DNA from: Dolomedes plantarius
Lineage: Eukaryota > Arthropoda > Arachnida > Araneae > Dolomedidae
Assembly: GCA_907164885.2 (NCBI GenBank)
Contig: OU015493.1
Coordinates: forward strand, 125,849,570 to 125,913,569
Length of the DNA: 64,000 nucleotides
Reading direction: 5' to 3'
The translations under genes were made by a program, and so were the position numbers. Numbering within the stretch: position 1 is the first letter of the stretch; every line of letters starts with the position of its first letter. Positions 34,844 through 45,464 of this stretch are shown one piece after another. The notes beneath the pieces are model-generated. The model made no database searches. It was given only the letters and a program-made list of their open reading frames with translations, and was not told the DNA's origin.

Positions 34844-35206
34844 AATAAATAAATAAATATATTTCACACTATTTTTTTTAATGGCATTATGAATGACAAT
34901 TGTCATGTTGTAAATTCTTCCTTGAAGTAGTATATATTGATTTTTAAAAATAATTTGTTATAAACATAAAATTTTATGTTACATATTTTTATGTTTCTCT
35001 CACTAATTATTTTATTACAATGACCTTTTTTTCATGTTATCAGTGATAATGTAATATTATTTCTCTTTGTATAAAAATACCCTTGTTATAATTTGTACTA
35101 GGGATTTTTTTATTTGAATTATTATAAATCACAATTTTATGTTTTATAGGACAAAATTTGTTTTTATACAATATATATTAAACCTGTACTTTGTTTTAAT
35201 TTTTAG

Positions 35207-35401
35207 ATAATAAATTTTCTATATGAAAAAGGGTACACTCCTGAAGAAGTTAGACTTTTTCCAAGAGTATTTTGCTCAAGTGTTCAGACTTTGGAAAAAA
35301 GATTTGAAGAATTTCAACAAATTAAAAGCACTCTACCCACTATACCACAATTATGTATATGTAAGAAGAATGCAAGTTCTAAACTAAAACAAGAGAGCTA
35401 A
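35207..35401 (+). CDS. MTERF-family gene, last coding exon
   Basis: 64 codons plus TAA (35399-35401), starting after acceptor AG at 35205-35206 in phase 0, matching the donor at 27243. It reads IINFLYEKGYTPEEVRLFPR followed by VFCSSVQTLEKRFEEF. This is the last MTERF helical repeat (LxxxGxTxEEVRxxPRV...). The tail (about 25 residues, lysine-rich) is poorly conserved. The phase match and the continuation of the repeat pattern support joining it to 26292-27242 despite the 8 kb gap. Confidence 0.85.
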   Translation: MINFLYEKGYTPEEVRLFPRVFCSSVQTLEKRFEEFQQIKSTLPTIPQLCICKKNASSKLKQES

Positions 35402-35878
35402 CTATATGTATTTGTGAGTTTGTGTTTGTTTAGTTTTGCTTTTTTTTTCATAAAAGTAATGTTTATGATAAAATGTTATTAAAACTTCTTTAATGATACC
35501 TTTTGGAGCCAATGGATTTCTTTCTTTATTTGATCGTGCAATTTTCAAAAATTTTGCCTCTCAAGAGTTCTAGTGCTTTAGAATTTATATGAGCTATCAT
35601 AACTTGAAAAATATTGGGCCATGAGATTTATGTATGTTAAAATGTGAGGTGATGCACTGCATAAAAACAAGGAACATAGCTATTTGAAAACAATAAAATG
35701 TAGAAATAATTTAAGTTAAAGCCTAGATAGATGTATGTTGTTTTTGCTTTTGAAATTTGAATCAAGATTTATTTTACTGTCATTAATAATTAAATTTTAA
35801 GGTTATTTATACTGTTCCTACTTAGACTAGATACTTGATTGCCTTTTGAATTTCAATATAAATAGCATTCCCCTATAG

Positions 35879-36182
35879 CAGTGTTCCCCAACTCCCGGTC
35901 CGTGGATCAAATAGTACCGGGCCGCCCAAGAACATTAAATTATTTCCATTTTATTTACTGTGGTGTATTTCTCTTGGGTTAGTTTGTTGGGTTTGTGCTA
36001 ATTTATACCTTTGTAACAAAAGAAATCTTGTAATTATTTTAAATTAGTTTATTGTTTATTAAAAATTTCAAGATTATGAATTTAAATTGCATTCATAGCC
36101 CCCCCCCCCCCCCCTCAGCGGGCCGCGGTAAAATTATCAAACGTTGACCGGTCCGCATCGATTAAAAGGTTGGGGAGCACAG
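35879..36182. mobile_element. hAT-type non-autonomous element
   Basis: 304 bp from CAGTGTTCCCCAACTCCCGG to GGTTGGGGAGCACAG, with CCCTATAG (35871-35878) and CTCTATAG (36183-36190) as a 7-of-8 target duplication. A C-run and a GGGCCGC block lie inside. It is non-coding and starts about 480 bp downstream of the MTERF-family stop, possibly in the 3' UTR. Confidence 0.8.
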
Positions 36183-36190
36183 CTCTATAG

Positions 36191-38020
36191 AACAATGTTT
36201 TTTTCCCCAAATTTTATTGTTTATTAGTTTCAAGTCATGCAAATCCCTGAACAGTTTTAAGCTTTAGTAACTTGGTTTAAAAAAATTTCGATTAAAAAGA
36301 TCTTTAGTTTTTGTTGTTGAATATGTGTGTGGTTCATGCTATGGAAAGAAACAAAGAAATCCTACTTTGAGAGCGTCCAAAAACTTTACAAACTTTTTGC
36401 ATTAAGTACAAGTAGGTGGGAAATTTTGCAACCAACAGCAAATATTTCATATTTTCATATTTATTGGAGAATATAACAAGAGAGCAGTGCAGTGAAATAT
36501 AATAATTATGTTAATCGTTCATGTAATAAAATTTTAAGTATGAGTAACTTAATTTGAATGTGTGTTTTGTCTCTTTCCATTTTTTATTTTTCTGGTCCCC
36601 AACAGAAGTTTGCCCCAGACCCCGAAAAGTCTCTGGGCGACCCTGATTGAACATAGCATTAAAATGTATCATGTATCTTCATTTTTCTTTTCTTTCTTTT
36701 CAAACGTTAAATGTTCTTCCAAAAGGGACAAAATGTAACGCAATGATCAGGCCAATTCGAAGAAATGTGGGATCTTATAATTTTTTCGATTGCTCTTGTA
36801 TAGATTAAATATTAATCTGTTTAGGTTGTCAGTTATCAAGTAAGTTTTTCAAGTAAGGAAAAAACTTAAAAGGTTAAAATAGTATTATAAAGATTTTTTT
36901 TTTTTTTTTTAAGTGAACTACGGCACTGCCTTGTGTAAAAATACCCTGGATAAATACTATAAGCTCTCTAAGTATCTAAGGGTTGGAACTTTTGGTACCC
37001 GTAATGTATCTTCATTTTACTGTGTTAAATTGTTGTCTAAGATCGGTGCACGCTCATATTATCCTTGTGAGTAATGCGTTTTTGTTAAGCTCTGCTATTG
37101 CATCCGATCAAATGCGCTGTATTTCTTGACGAGCTTTAAATTACCCACCTCAGGTCATCTTCAGAGGGAGATGTTGGCAAACAAATGCCCATTCCTTTCT
37201 TTCCCTCGCAAACCAAGGTCATGAACGCTACAATCTTTAACATCATGACTGCAACCCTCCCTCATCCAATTCGAATTTCTTCATCTTCGCTTCTTAAATT
37301 ATGGTAATTTCTTTCTCCGTGTTATACGTGAGAGTGACCGAAGAGAATTCTGTTTATACCGCGAAGTCCGCAAGAAATATTCCCTCTTTGATACCTCATT
37401 TGAGTTCATGTACAAAGGAGAGAAAGAAAAAAAATCTGCTCCGTCGTGTTAAATATCGGTCATCTGCGATTCTCAATGTTCTTTACTCGTATATAAAGTA
37501 CGTTCTTTTGAGACAGCTAGAATAACTACTTTTGCGTGTATGTGTCTCAGCATACCCAAGTAAGTTTTCCTTAGCTGAAGCGTAAACAATGGTATTTACA
37601 CTTGAAGGAGAATAACCGACAAAAAAATGCCTATTACTTTCTGTGATTGAAGAGAGAAAGAAAAAAAGTTTGAATTTTCTTCAATAAATTTGTCGGTACC
37701 AAATAATTTCTTGCCTCTGGTGATGATATTACACCACTTACCAGGACATATCTAAGTGTGCTTCAATGCAAGTGAAATAAATACTCAAATACATGCATAT
37801 ATCGTAATTGATTGTACCCCCGAAGGTTTCCGGACACCAGTTTTGTAGGTACTGTTATATTGTACCTATTAAGAGTGGAAATACTGGAAAATGTTTAGAT
37901 TTACGTGTGTATATGTGTCCTACATATTTCAAAGCAATTACTGCAAGGTACAGTACAGCACAGTGGCTCCAAATCTGGTGTCCGGGAACCCTGGAGTATC
38001 CAACTGATAACGGTGTGCTA
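36191..38020. other. Intergenic, no gene seen
   Basis: A mixed AT-rich region with a T-run near 36895-36912. The short frames at 37301-37525 and 37808-38077 have no recognisable product. Confidence 0.35.
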
Positions 38021-38028
38021 CCCAAAAG

Positions 38029-38380
38029 CAGTGTTACCAACTTGGGGGTTTCCCCCCTAAATTTGGGGGTAAGTTAGACGAAAAGGGGTGTTTTTAGGGG
38101 CATTTTGAGGGGGGACTTTTTTAATATTTTGTACAATCGAGACGCGTTTTTTTTATTAGATTATAAGTTCCATACATATGTCAAATGTACATAAACCTCC
38201 ATTTCATTATGTAAGTGTGTATTTTCTGTTTATTTCAATTTATCTCTCAAACAGGATGCCTATTTGGAACCATACTTTCATTTAGGAAGGTCTAGGGTGA
38301 TCTAAGTTGGTGTTAGGGGGAAACAGGGGGATTTCGAGATGGCGCTAGGGCGAAGCGCTTCGTAGAGGTTGGCAACACTG
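38029..38380. mobile_element. hAT-type MITE, TSD CCCAAAAG
   Basis: 352 bp from CAGTGTTACCAACTTGGGGG to AGAGGTTGGCAACACTG. An exact 8-bp duplication CCCAAAAG lies at 38021-38028 and 38381-38388. The interior is G-rich near the ends and AT-rich in the middle, without coding sequence. Confidence 0.87.
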
Positions 38381-38567
38381 CCCAAAAGACTACGAGGTGC
38401 TACCCAAAAGTTCTCGAAATTTGAATCATGCGCGTAAACGGACGTAGCTACAGTCAAACGCCGATAGAGGGATCTGCGTACATTCTTTGTGAGTCAGTAT
38501 GCCATTGTAAGTGGACGTCTAACGTTGTTGAAAAACAATATTTTATTGTTGTGTTTGCAATTTTGCA

Positions 38568-38970
38568 ATGGCCGATTGGAAGGAACAGCGAATTTGTATC
38601 AAATTTTGTTTTAAACTCGGTAAGACCACTTAGAAACACAAAATGTTAAATGAAGCATTCGGGAATGACGCTTTAGGCCAAACACAAACTTTCAAAGGTT
38701 CAAACGTTTCAAAAAAGTGGCCGAACATCAGTTGGTTATGATGAACGTTCTCAACGAACCATTTAAGACATATGTAACGTTGTGGGATTATCATGTGGCA
38801 CATGCCAGAGGATTTTATTGAAAGAATTAAACATGAAAAGGATAGCAGCAAAGTTTGTGCCTCGACTCAAGTGGCGAACAGAAACAGTGTCGCATGAATG
38901 TCTGTACAGACTTGAAAGAACAGATGCGAACTGATCCTGACTTTCTTTCTAAGGTTTCTATTCACTAAAA
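38568..38970 (+). pseudogene. mariner-type transposase N-terminal fossil
   Basis: ATG at 38568 opens MADWKEQRICIKFCFKLGKT, the start of a mariner helix-turn-helix domain. It then shows KMLNEAFGNDALGQTQTF after an in-frame TAG. Later fragments in shifted frames keep the family's order: RIAAKFVPRL-like sequence near 38845 and a DPDF block near 38935. The stretch that normally carries the variable linker is deleted. No catalytic domain remains before 39000, and no TIRs were found. Confidence 0.75.
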
Positions 38971-39332
38971 ATGCTTATACTATTCAGAACTTAGGGCTGA
39001 CAGAATTTCTTGATCTTGGCAGCTCAGAAATGCTTCGGAGAGACCCTGAAGAGGTAGTCGAGTTGAAATGTCCCACAGGGCGTGATTCTTCTGATTGGTG
39101 ATGCATGCGTTCACTTCACTGTAGTAGCTACCATAGGGCGTATTAATCAGTTCAAGCGAGGAACGTAAAGCACTGATCCCGGACTTATTCCTCCGCTCCA
39201 GTAACTCAAAACACTCCTGATGATTTGCAGATTCCCCAGGACGACAAATACACTGTTTGGGAATGGTTCTGCTAACCCAAGGAATTCTTCCGAAATGAAA
39301 ATTCCGTCTATAAAGTATCGCATTGAAACAAG

Positions 39333-39644
39333 TGTTGTCGCCAAACGAGAAGGAGCGAGCGGGAGTAAGTGTGGAGACGCCACCGTGGGCAGACGGGCCC
39401 CTACAGCGAGTGAGGAGAGAGTCGAGAAACAGAGTGTTGAGCAGACGTGCTCTGGCAGACGTGCCATAAGTTTAATTCATTGTCTATTATAAATGTTATA
39501 TGTATATGTTCGTCGGTGTCGTAATAAATGTAGTAGTTGTTTAAAAGAAAGTGGACTTATTGAGAAGAGTCAGAGGCAATTAATAGAACTGTTAACCACC
39601 CCCTTGCCATCCTTGACGGACGTTGTTGTTTTTCGGATTCTAAT
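39333..39644 (+). repeat. 5' LTR of the gypsy-type element
   Basis: 312 bp beginning TGTTGTCGCC and ending TTCTAAT. It carries a tandem copy of a 14-bp segment (CTCTGGCAGACGTG) absent from the 3' LTR. AATAAA-type sequence is present near the middle (GTAATAAATGTAG). Confidence 0.9.
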
Positions 39645-39745
39645 ACTTCAGAAGTGGCATTTGATCCAAGCGACCATTTGTTTTCATCCTGCTCCGACGA
39701 TTCAGCACATAAATAAAGGTAAGCGAATATTACCTTATTATTAAA

Positions 39746-40702
39746 ATGTCTTTGGTGAAATTCAAACATAAACGGGGTGTTGTTCGAACTGCTATTACAA
39801 AACTGTTAAATGATTTAGAATGTAAAACATGCGACCCGGAAAGTTGCTCCGATGATATCGAAGAATATGAAAAGCAGTTGTATGAGAAAGAAAATGTTTT
39901 GAACGAGTTAAATTCTAATATTGATGCATTAATTACTGATTTAGATGAAACCGAAACTGAAATGGTAACTGTATTAGACTACCAAGAGAAAATATGTAAG
40001 GGCAAATTTAAGATTAAAAAATATTTGGAACGAAACCATAATGATATTTCTGTAACCACATCTAATGTTAATACTCCCCAAAATTTACAAATAAAACTCC
40101 CTAAATTAACTATCAATAAGTACTATGGAAATTTAACCGAATGGCAAAATTTTTGGAATACTTTCAATACATCAATAAACAACAACAATACCTTGTCTAA
40201 AGTAGATAAGTTCAATTATTTAAAGAGTTTGTTGAATGGTAGTGCAGCGACGTCAATAGAAGGCTTAGAGTTATCGGAAGAAAATTATGACAAGGCTTTA
40301 GAATTACTAAAAGAGCAATTCGGCAGATCAGATCTTATAATCACTCTACACATGGACGCTCTGATGAATTTACATCCAGTCAAGAAATCGAGCGATATAA
40401 TTTCACTTCGTAAACTTTATGATGAGTGTAATGTTCGGGTGCAAAGTTTAAAATCCTTGGGTGTAAAACCAGACACGTACTCGAATATGTTGTGTCCATT
40501 ATTGATAAAATATATCCCTAACGATATTGCCCTGGAAATTACTAAAAAGAGGTTACATACAAGCAACTGGGACGTAAATGAATTCTTACTACTTTTGAAA
40601 ACGGAAGTGCAATCCCGAGAACAAGTTCATTTACTAGTACGCTGCGAGGAATCGAAAATTCATTCCCCCCCGACCTTATACGGCGCCGCTAACAGACTGT
40701 AG
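39746..40702 (+). pseudogene. Gag, first frame (DUF1759-type capsid)
   Basis: It starts MSLVKFKHKRGVVRTAITKL, with a coiled-coil-like acidic region (residues about 25-110). A capsid-like domain follows from LPKLTINKYYGNLTEWQNFW through KFNYLKSLLNG, FGRSDLIITLHMDALMNL and SLRKLYDECNVRVQSLKSLG. This is the DUF1759 arrangement usually seen in BEL/Pao polyproteins. It aligns by eye with the BEL gag at 60669-62050 in this same window. The frame leaves the true path at a run of seven C near 40664-40670. The last residues, up to 40702, are off-frame. The following frame continues the gag with zinc knuckles, so an extra C or a programmed shift separates the two. Confidence 0.85.
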
Positions 40703-41652
40703 ACATAACACGCGCGTAGGAGAGCAGAGAATCGTCAACACAAATGACAGCTTCAAGCAAAATTACGATTTCGGAGCATTTAATACAAACAAGAAAAATA
40801 ATGATAGCGCATCAGGGTATGGCACTCCTTTCCAGCCACATAAAAAATGGAATGTTTGGTGGAATAAAAGTAATCAATTAAAGTGCTTCAACTGCGGTAT
40901 TTTGGGGCATTTGTCTAAACATTGCGATAAAGCAAAAATAATCTGTCGCAAATGTGGGGCAGGAGGGCACGTTGAAAAGAACTGCATCGTAAAACCCAAA
41001 ACTAAAGAGCCTGATACGAATTTAAATGTTAATAGTCGGAATTCAGTTGAAGATAAATTATATATGAAAAAAGTAAAAATTAACAACGGTGTAGAAGCCG
41101 ATGCCTTATTTGATACAGGAAGTTCGTGTTGTCTGATGAAACAATCCGTTGCTGAAAGACTCGGATTAAAGACGGAACCAGTTGAGAGCGAATTGTATGG
41201 TTTTGGTAATCAAGACCAGCCTGCAACGATAACGATGGGGAAAACGATTGTTAGTCTGGAAATAGATGGTGTTATCGGAAACGATATTGCATTACTTATA
41301 GTAAAAGATTGTACATTGCCGACTGATTTAATTGCAGGTAGAACGTGGACTGACTTGCCACATATCATGTTTGCTAAAATAGGAAATGAATTGCATATTC
41401 GATACGCAAGCGAAAATCCCTACGAGATACTCAGTGATGTGGAGATTCAAAGAAAGTTTAAATTGAAAGCTACTAGCGAAATAGTTATAGAGGTTAATTC
41501 GGTAAATTACGTAAAAGCGAAAACAGAAGATTTTGTTAACGGGTTAATGATGATCGAAAGTTCAACTGATGGGTGTGGGACATTGCTAGAAATAAAGAAT
41601 GGAGAAACAATAGTGCCAATCACCAATTCTAAAAATGGGAAACATTGTTTAA
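40671..41652 (+). pseudogene. Gag zinc knuckles and retropepsin, interrupted by a MITE
   Basis: The second frame continues from the C-run. It has two zinc knuckles, CFNCGILGHLSKHC and CRKCGAGGHVEKNC, which bind RNA during packaging. The aspartic protease follows, with its active site in ADALFDTGSSCCLM. The frame is open until the MITE insertion at 41653 and would otherwise run into the reverse transcriptase. The frame arithmetic agrees: the 718-bp MITE plus 4-bp TTAA shifts frame 0 to frame 2, the frame used from 42375 on. Residues read inside the MITE (to 41825) are not part of the protein. Confidence 0.82.
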
Positions 41653-42370
41653 GGCGACAATGGACCTTCAGATTGACAAAAATATGTCCCCAAAACGATT
41701 ATTTTTTCTTTCAGAAAATGATTCTGCAACTCATCAGCTTTAAATTTAAAAAAATGTATGTTGATCCGATCATTATTTACCGAGTTATGAGTAATTTTTT
41801 CAAACGTAAACAATGGAAATGTTAGTCAAATTAAAATTGTGCATGCTATTTTCTCAAAACAAGTTTTCATGTCGTTTCGGTAAGTTCAAAATGTTCCATG
41901 CGTCATAATTTTTGTTGAAGCTTCATAAGATTTCATAAAATGATTATTTATATATGTTAGTATAAAACTTAGTAATTAATTCACTATACTATTTTAAAAC
42001 GACTTAAAATTTTTACAATAAAAAAATTTTTTTGATAAAATTTTGCATAAAATGACCTATTTTTATCCATTTTTTTTCTAGTTTTTATGAATATGACTAT
42101 AAATCAAATATTGCTACTAACTTTTTTTATAACTATATAAAGCTAGCTTAAGAAAGAAAATTAGATATCTGAGGCAAAAATTAATGCACATGGAGCATTT
42201 TTAAATAGAGTAATTAACAAACTGATTTTAATTAATATCTTAATTAATTACATTCTGATATTTTTTTTAATTTAGAATTTCCATCTCTAAACAACACTGT
42301 AAAAGTATACAAAATTTCATAGCAATTGGTTAATAAATGAAAAAAAAGTTTTTGATGGTCCATTGTCGCC
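41653..42370. mobile_element. TTAA-specific MITE inside gypsy pol
   Basis: 718 bp with 14-bp perfect TIRs (GGCGACAATGGACC and complement), flanked by TTAA at 41649-41652 and 42371-42374. It is AT-rich and non-coding. It must be younger than the host gypsy element. Confidence 0.9.
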
Positions 42371-42374
42371 TTAA

Positions 42375-43985
42375 GGAAAGATCAGTGTATCGGTAGAGCA
42401 GAAATAGTCGAAGAAATAGTATTATATCAGCAAAATGAGAACCTTGATAATTTAGAACTAGAGAAAGCTTACATGGTAAACGAAGTTTCAGAAGTTAAGA
42501 AATCAATCAGTTTAGAGGACATCAAAATCGATAGTAATGTTAGTCCAGGTCAAAGTCAGGAAATTTTGAATTTAATTAATGAGTATCGAGACTGTTTTGC
42601 ATTGAATATAAAGGAGTTAGGTTGCACAAAATTAACGGAGATGAACATCGTAGAAGTTGAAGGAGCTAAATCAGTCTGCATGAAACCATACAAAACCAAT
42701 GCTGAAGAACGTACCGCGATAAGAACGATAGTGGATGAGTGGAAAAAGGTCGGAATTGTTACTGAAACGAGATCTCCATATGCTAGTCCAGTTTTACTCG
42801 TGAAGAAAAAGACAGGAGAACTTCGATTAGTGATAGATTACAGAAAATTAAATTCGCAAACTGTTAAAGATAAATTTCCACTTCCTAGAATTGACGACCT
42901 TTTAGAATGCCTCAGTGCATGCAAATTATTCACTACGCTAGATTTAGCGCATGGGTACTTACAAATCCCATTAACTGAAGATGCAAAATTGAAAACCGCT
43001 TTTATAACACCTGACGATACTGGTCAGTTTGAACGAATGACTTTCGGTTTAGTTAATGCTCCATCTGAATTTCAGAGATTGATGAATCAAGTTTTAGGTC
43101 CTTTACTAAACAAAGAAGTTTTGTGCTACTTAGACGATATACTTATACCAGCAAGATCGTGGACTGAAATGATCGATAAACTCAGAAAAGTTTTTCAGTG
43201 CTTACGTAGGGCTAATTTAACGTTGAAATTGACGAAATGCGAATTCGGCAAAACCGAAGTCGAATATTTAGGGTTTTTGATAAAATCGAATGGTATGCAA
43301 CCTGGACCGAGAAAAGTAAGAGCTGTATCGAATTTTCCTAAACCAACCAATGAACGTGAAGTGAGACAGTTTTTAGGACTAACGAGTTTTTTTCGACGCT
43401 TTGTACCAAAATATGCCGAGAAAGCAGAACCTTTGACAAGATTGACTAGAAAGAATCAGATATTCCAGTGGATGGAAGCTCAACAAGAAGCATTTGATAT
43501 CCTAAAAAACCATTTGACCAATCAACCGGTATTAGCATTATATGTATCAGATGCAGAAACTGAAGTCCACACAGATGCAAGTAGTAGAGGGTTAGCGGGA
43601 ATGTTATTACAGAAAGGCAGAGATAATAAATGGCATTTAGTGTATTGTGTCAACAAAGGAACGACAGAAATAGAAAAGAACTATCATTCAAGCAAATTAG
43701 AACTAATGGCTATAGTTTGGACGCTGACAAGACTTAGACAATTTTTGATAGGAATTAAATTTACGATAATCACAGATTGCCAAGCTTTAGTGTATTTAAA
43801 TGCCAAGAAAACTTCCAATCCTCCGATAGCGAGATGGAGTAATCTCATTCAAGAATATGATTTTCAGATAAAACACAAGGCAGGAAAGAAGATGAGTCAC
43901 GTAGACGCATTGAGTCGATCACCAGTTGACCAAGCAGAAGAAACTTTAGATTCAGTTATTGAGAATAACTTGGAAGTTTGTTTAA
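42375..43985 (+). pseudogene. Ty3/gypsy reverse transcriptase and RNase H
   Basis: The frame is open right through (ATG at 42473 is internal). RT fingers and palm are seen in PYASPVLLVKKKTGELRLVI and DYRKLN. A catalytic aspartate lies in FTTLDLAHGYLQIPL and the active site is CYLDDILI (about residues 218-225 from 42473). FLGLTSFFRRFVPKYA is a gypsy connection signature. The RNase H domain starts EVHTDASSRGLAGMLLQKG, with its further acidic residue in YHSSKLELMAIVW. The chromoviral-type phrase HVDALSR closes it. The order and motifs are Ty3/gypsy, not BEL. The region itself is intact, but the piggyBac insertion cuts it from integrase, and the residues read beyond 43985 belong to the insertion. 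Confidence 0.93.
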
Positions 43986-45460
43986 AACCCTTTCGCGACG
44001 GCAGTTCCGATCACGCGCTTTCCTCTGAGGCCGGAGGTTTTTCTCGCGAGCGTACCTTCCAGGCCGGTGGACTTTTAAGCGCTAAGCCTAAATTTACGAA
44101 AAATTCCAAAATAGTAACATTTACAAACAAATCTATTTATTTAAGCTATATATGGGTTACTTACACATTCTTTTATTATTTTTCCACTAAAAAATTTTTG
44201 TTATACAGTTTAAAATATTTTTCGCTGGGACATAATGTCGAAATCCTACTCTCCCTTTCCACAGTAAGAGACTTTCTTCAACTGATATATTCTTATCAGG
44301 AATATATCAAGAATATGTCAATAATATATCAAGAACTCTGAAAGTTTTGAATGATTAAATCTAAAAAAGGTTTAATTTTTTCAATCTTTTTGGCATCAGA
44401 AGAAGAGAAATGCAAGTATCGAAGAATTTTGATGCGTTGGTCCAGACTCATAACCTTACTGAAAAAAGGTGTTGCAATCCTGGGATTCGTTGAGTAGTAA
44501 ATCTTAATTTTCGGTTTTTTCACGATACCCATTAAAATTGTCAAAGCAAATTAAACAAGCATTTCCTCTTTAGTTACAGGCAAAAATACTTCGAGGATGA
44601 ACTCTGTTCGCTTTCCGGATTTATGTACCTCTCATACGCATTAATTTGGTTAGTATAATATAATACGCAATAATTTAGTTATTAAATCCATTACAGTTTC
44701 ATCAAAAAAATATCTGAAATAATCCAATTCATTTGATACAGCATCATGGACTTTTATTTTGCATGCCGCTGTGAATGTTAGTTGATTTAAATCCCTTACG
44801 TGAGAAGTCCACAAAGAAGTACCATCCCGCGATATACTCAGAATAGAAATGTCTGAGTATCTTCATCATCACTCTGATTCCGATGTTCCAAATAAACAGA
44901 TTCACCCGAAGAGATTTCTGTATCACTGTCACTACTTTCATAATCAGACACATTTCTCATCAATTCAGAAATTTCGTCTTCTGTTAAATATTTTCTCCTT
45001 TTCTCCATATTAAATCATCAAAGGAAAGAAATCTCACTGCAACAGAATCTGATTCTGACTCAAAACCCATATACCCAATGCTACAATCTCACCGCAAAAG
45101 AAAAATAAACAAAGATATCTCGTAAACAAAGACCACGTGCAAAGTTTAAATGCCCTACCCGCTGACAGTCAAACGCAATACATCCATTCCTCCGTTTGTT
45201 TACATAAAACGATAGACCGCATGTGATTCATACTAGTCTTGTTTTCGAATAGAAGGTCCCAACTACGTGTACTCCAAATTTCATAGACATGCGGTGCCAT
45301 CTTGTGCCCCAAAAATTAACTAATAAAACGTTCCGAACTACTGACACGTATAGGTGACGTTCGGCCAGAAGCGCGGATAGCTGCTGTCGCGTATACGTGA
45401 CGTTCGGCCAGAAACGCGGATAGCTGCTGGCACGTATACGTGACGGTCGCCGCGAAAGGG
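43986..45460 (-). mobile_element. piggyBac-like element nested in gypsy pol
   Basis: It is flanked by TTAA (43982-43985 and 45461-45464). The ends are CCCTTTCGCGACGGC on the left (after two extra A) and GTCGCCGCGAAAGGG on the right, the CCC...GGG type usual for piggyBac. A subterminal block of about 51 bp containing CGTTCGGCCAGAA and CGCGGATAGCTGCTG is repeated about 2.5 times at 45342-45460. It carries remnants of its own transposase on the minus strand. Confidence 0.88.
44329..45008 (-). pseudogene. piggyBac-like transposase remnant
   Basis: The ATG at 45008-45006 (minus) opens MEKRRKYLTEDEISELMRNV and an acidic serine-rich stretch, closely parallel to the N-terminus at 21104. A TGA follows the DTQTFLF phrase. 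In another frame comes SHVRDLNQLTFTAACKIKVH, then DYFRYFFDETVMDLI. Last, near 44544-44329, are IKIYYSTNPRIATPFFSKVM and RYLHFSSSD, the YW...M...LHF region of DDE_Tnp_1_7. The catalytic domain is absent, so the element was moved in trans. Confidence 0.8.
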
Positions 45461-45464
45461 TTAA

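Larger units (their letters stand above)
27243..35206 (+). other. MTERF-family gene intron (about 8 kb)
   Basis: It runs from donor GTAAAGTG to acceptor TTTTTAG and contains, in order, a pogo-like MITE, a TA array, a palindromic hAT-like MITE, a TTAA element, a minus-strand orphan transposon pseudogene, a second pogo-like MITE, and a LINE 3' end split by a hAT MITE. The intervening stretches (27400-28240, 28500-30080, 33120-34000) are AT-rich with no gene visible. Confidence 0.75.

Noticed and set aside
39147..39467. Minus-strand 106-codon frame and the plus-strand frame opposite, at the 5' LTR
   Set aside because: They lie across the LTR boundary; the matching part recurs in the 3' LTR and has no domain.
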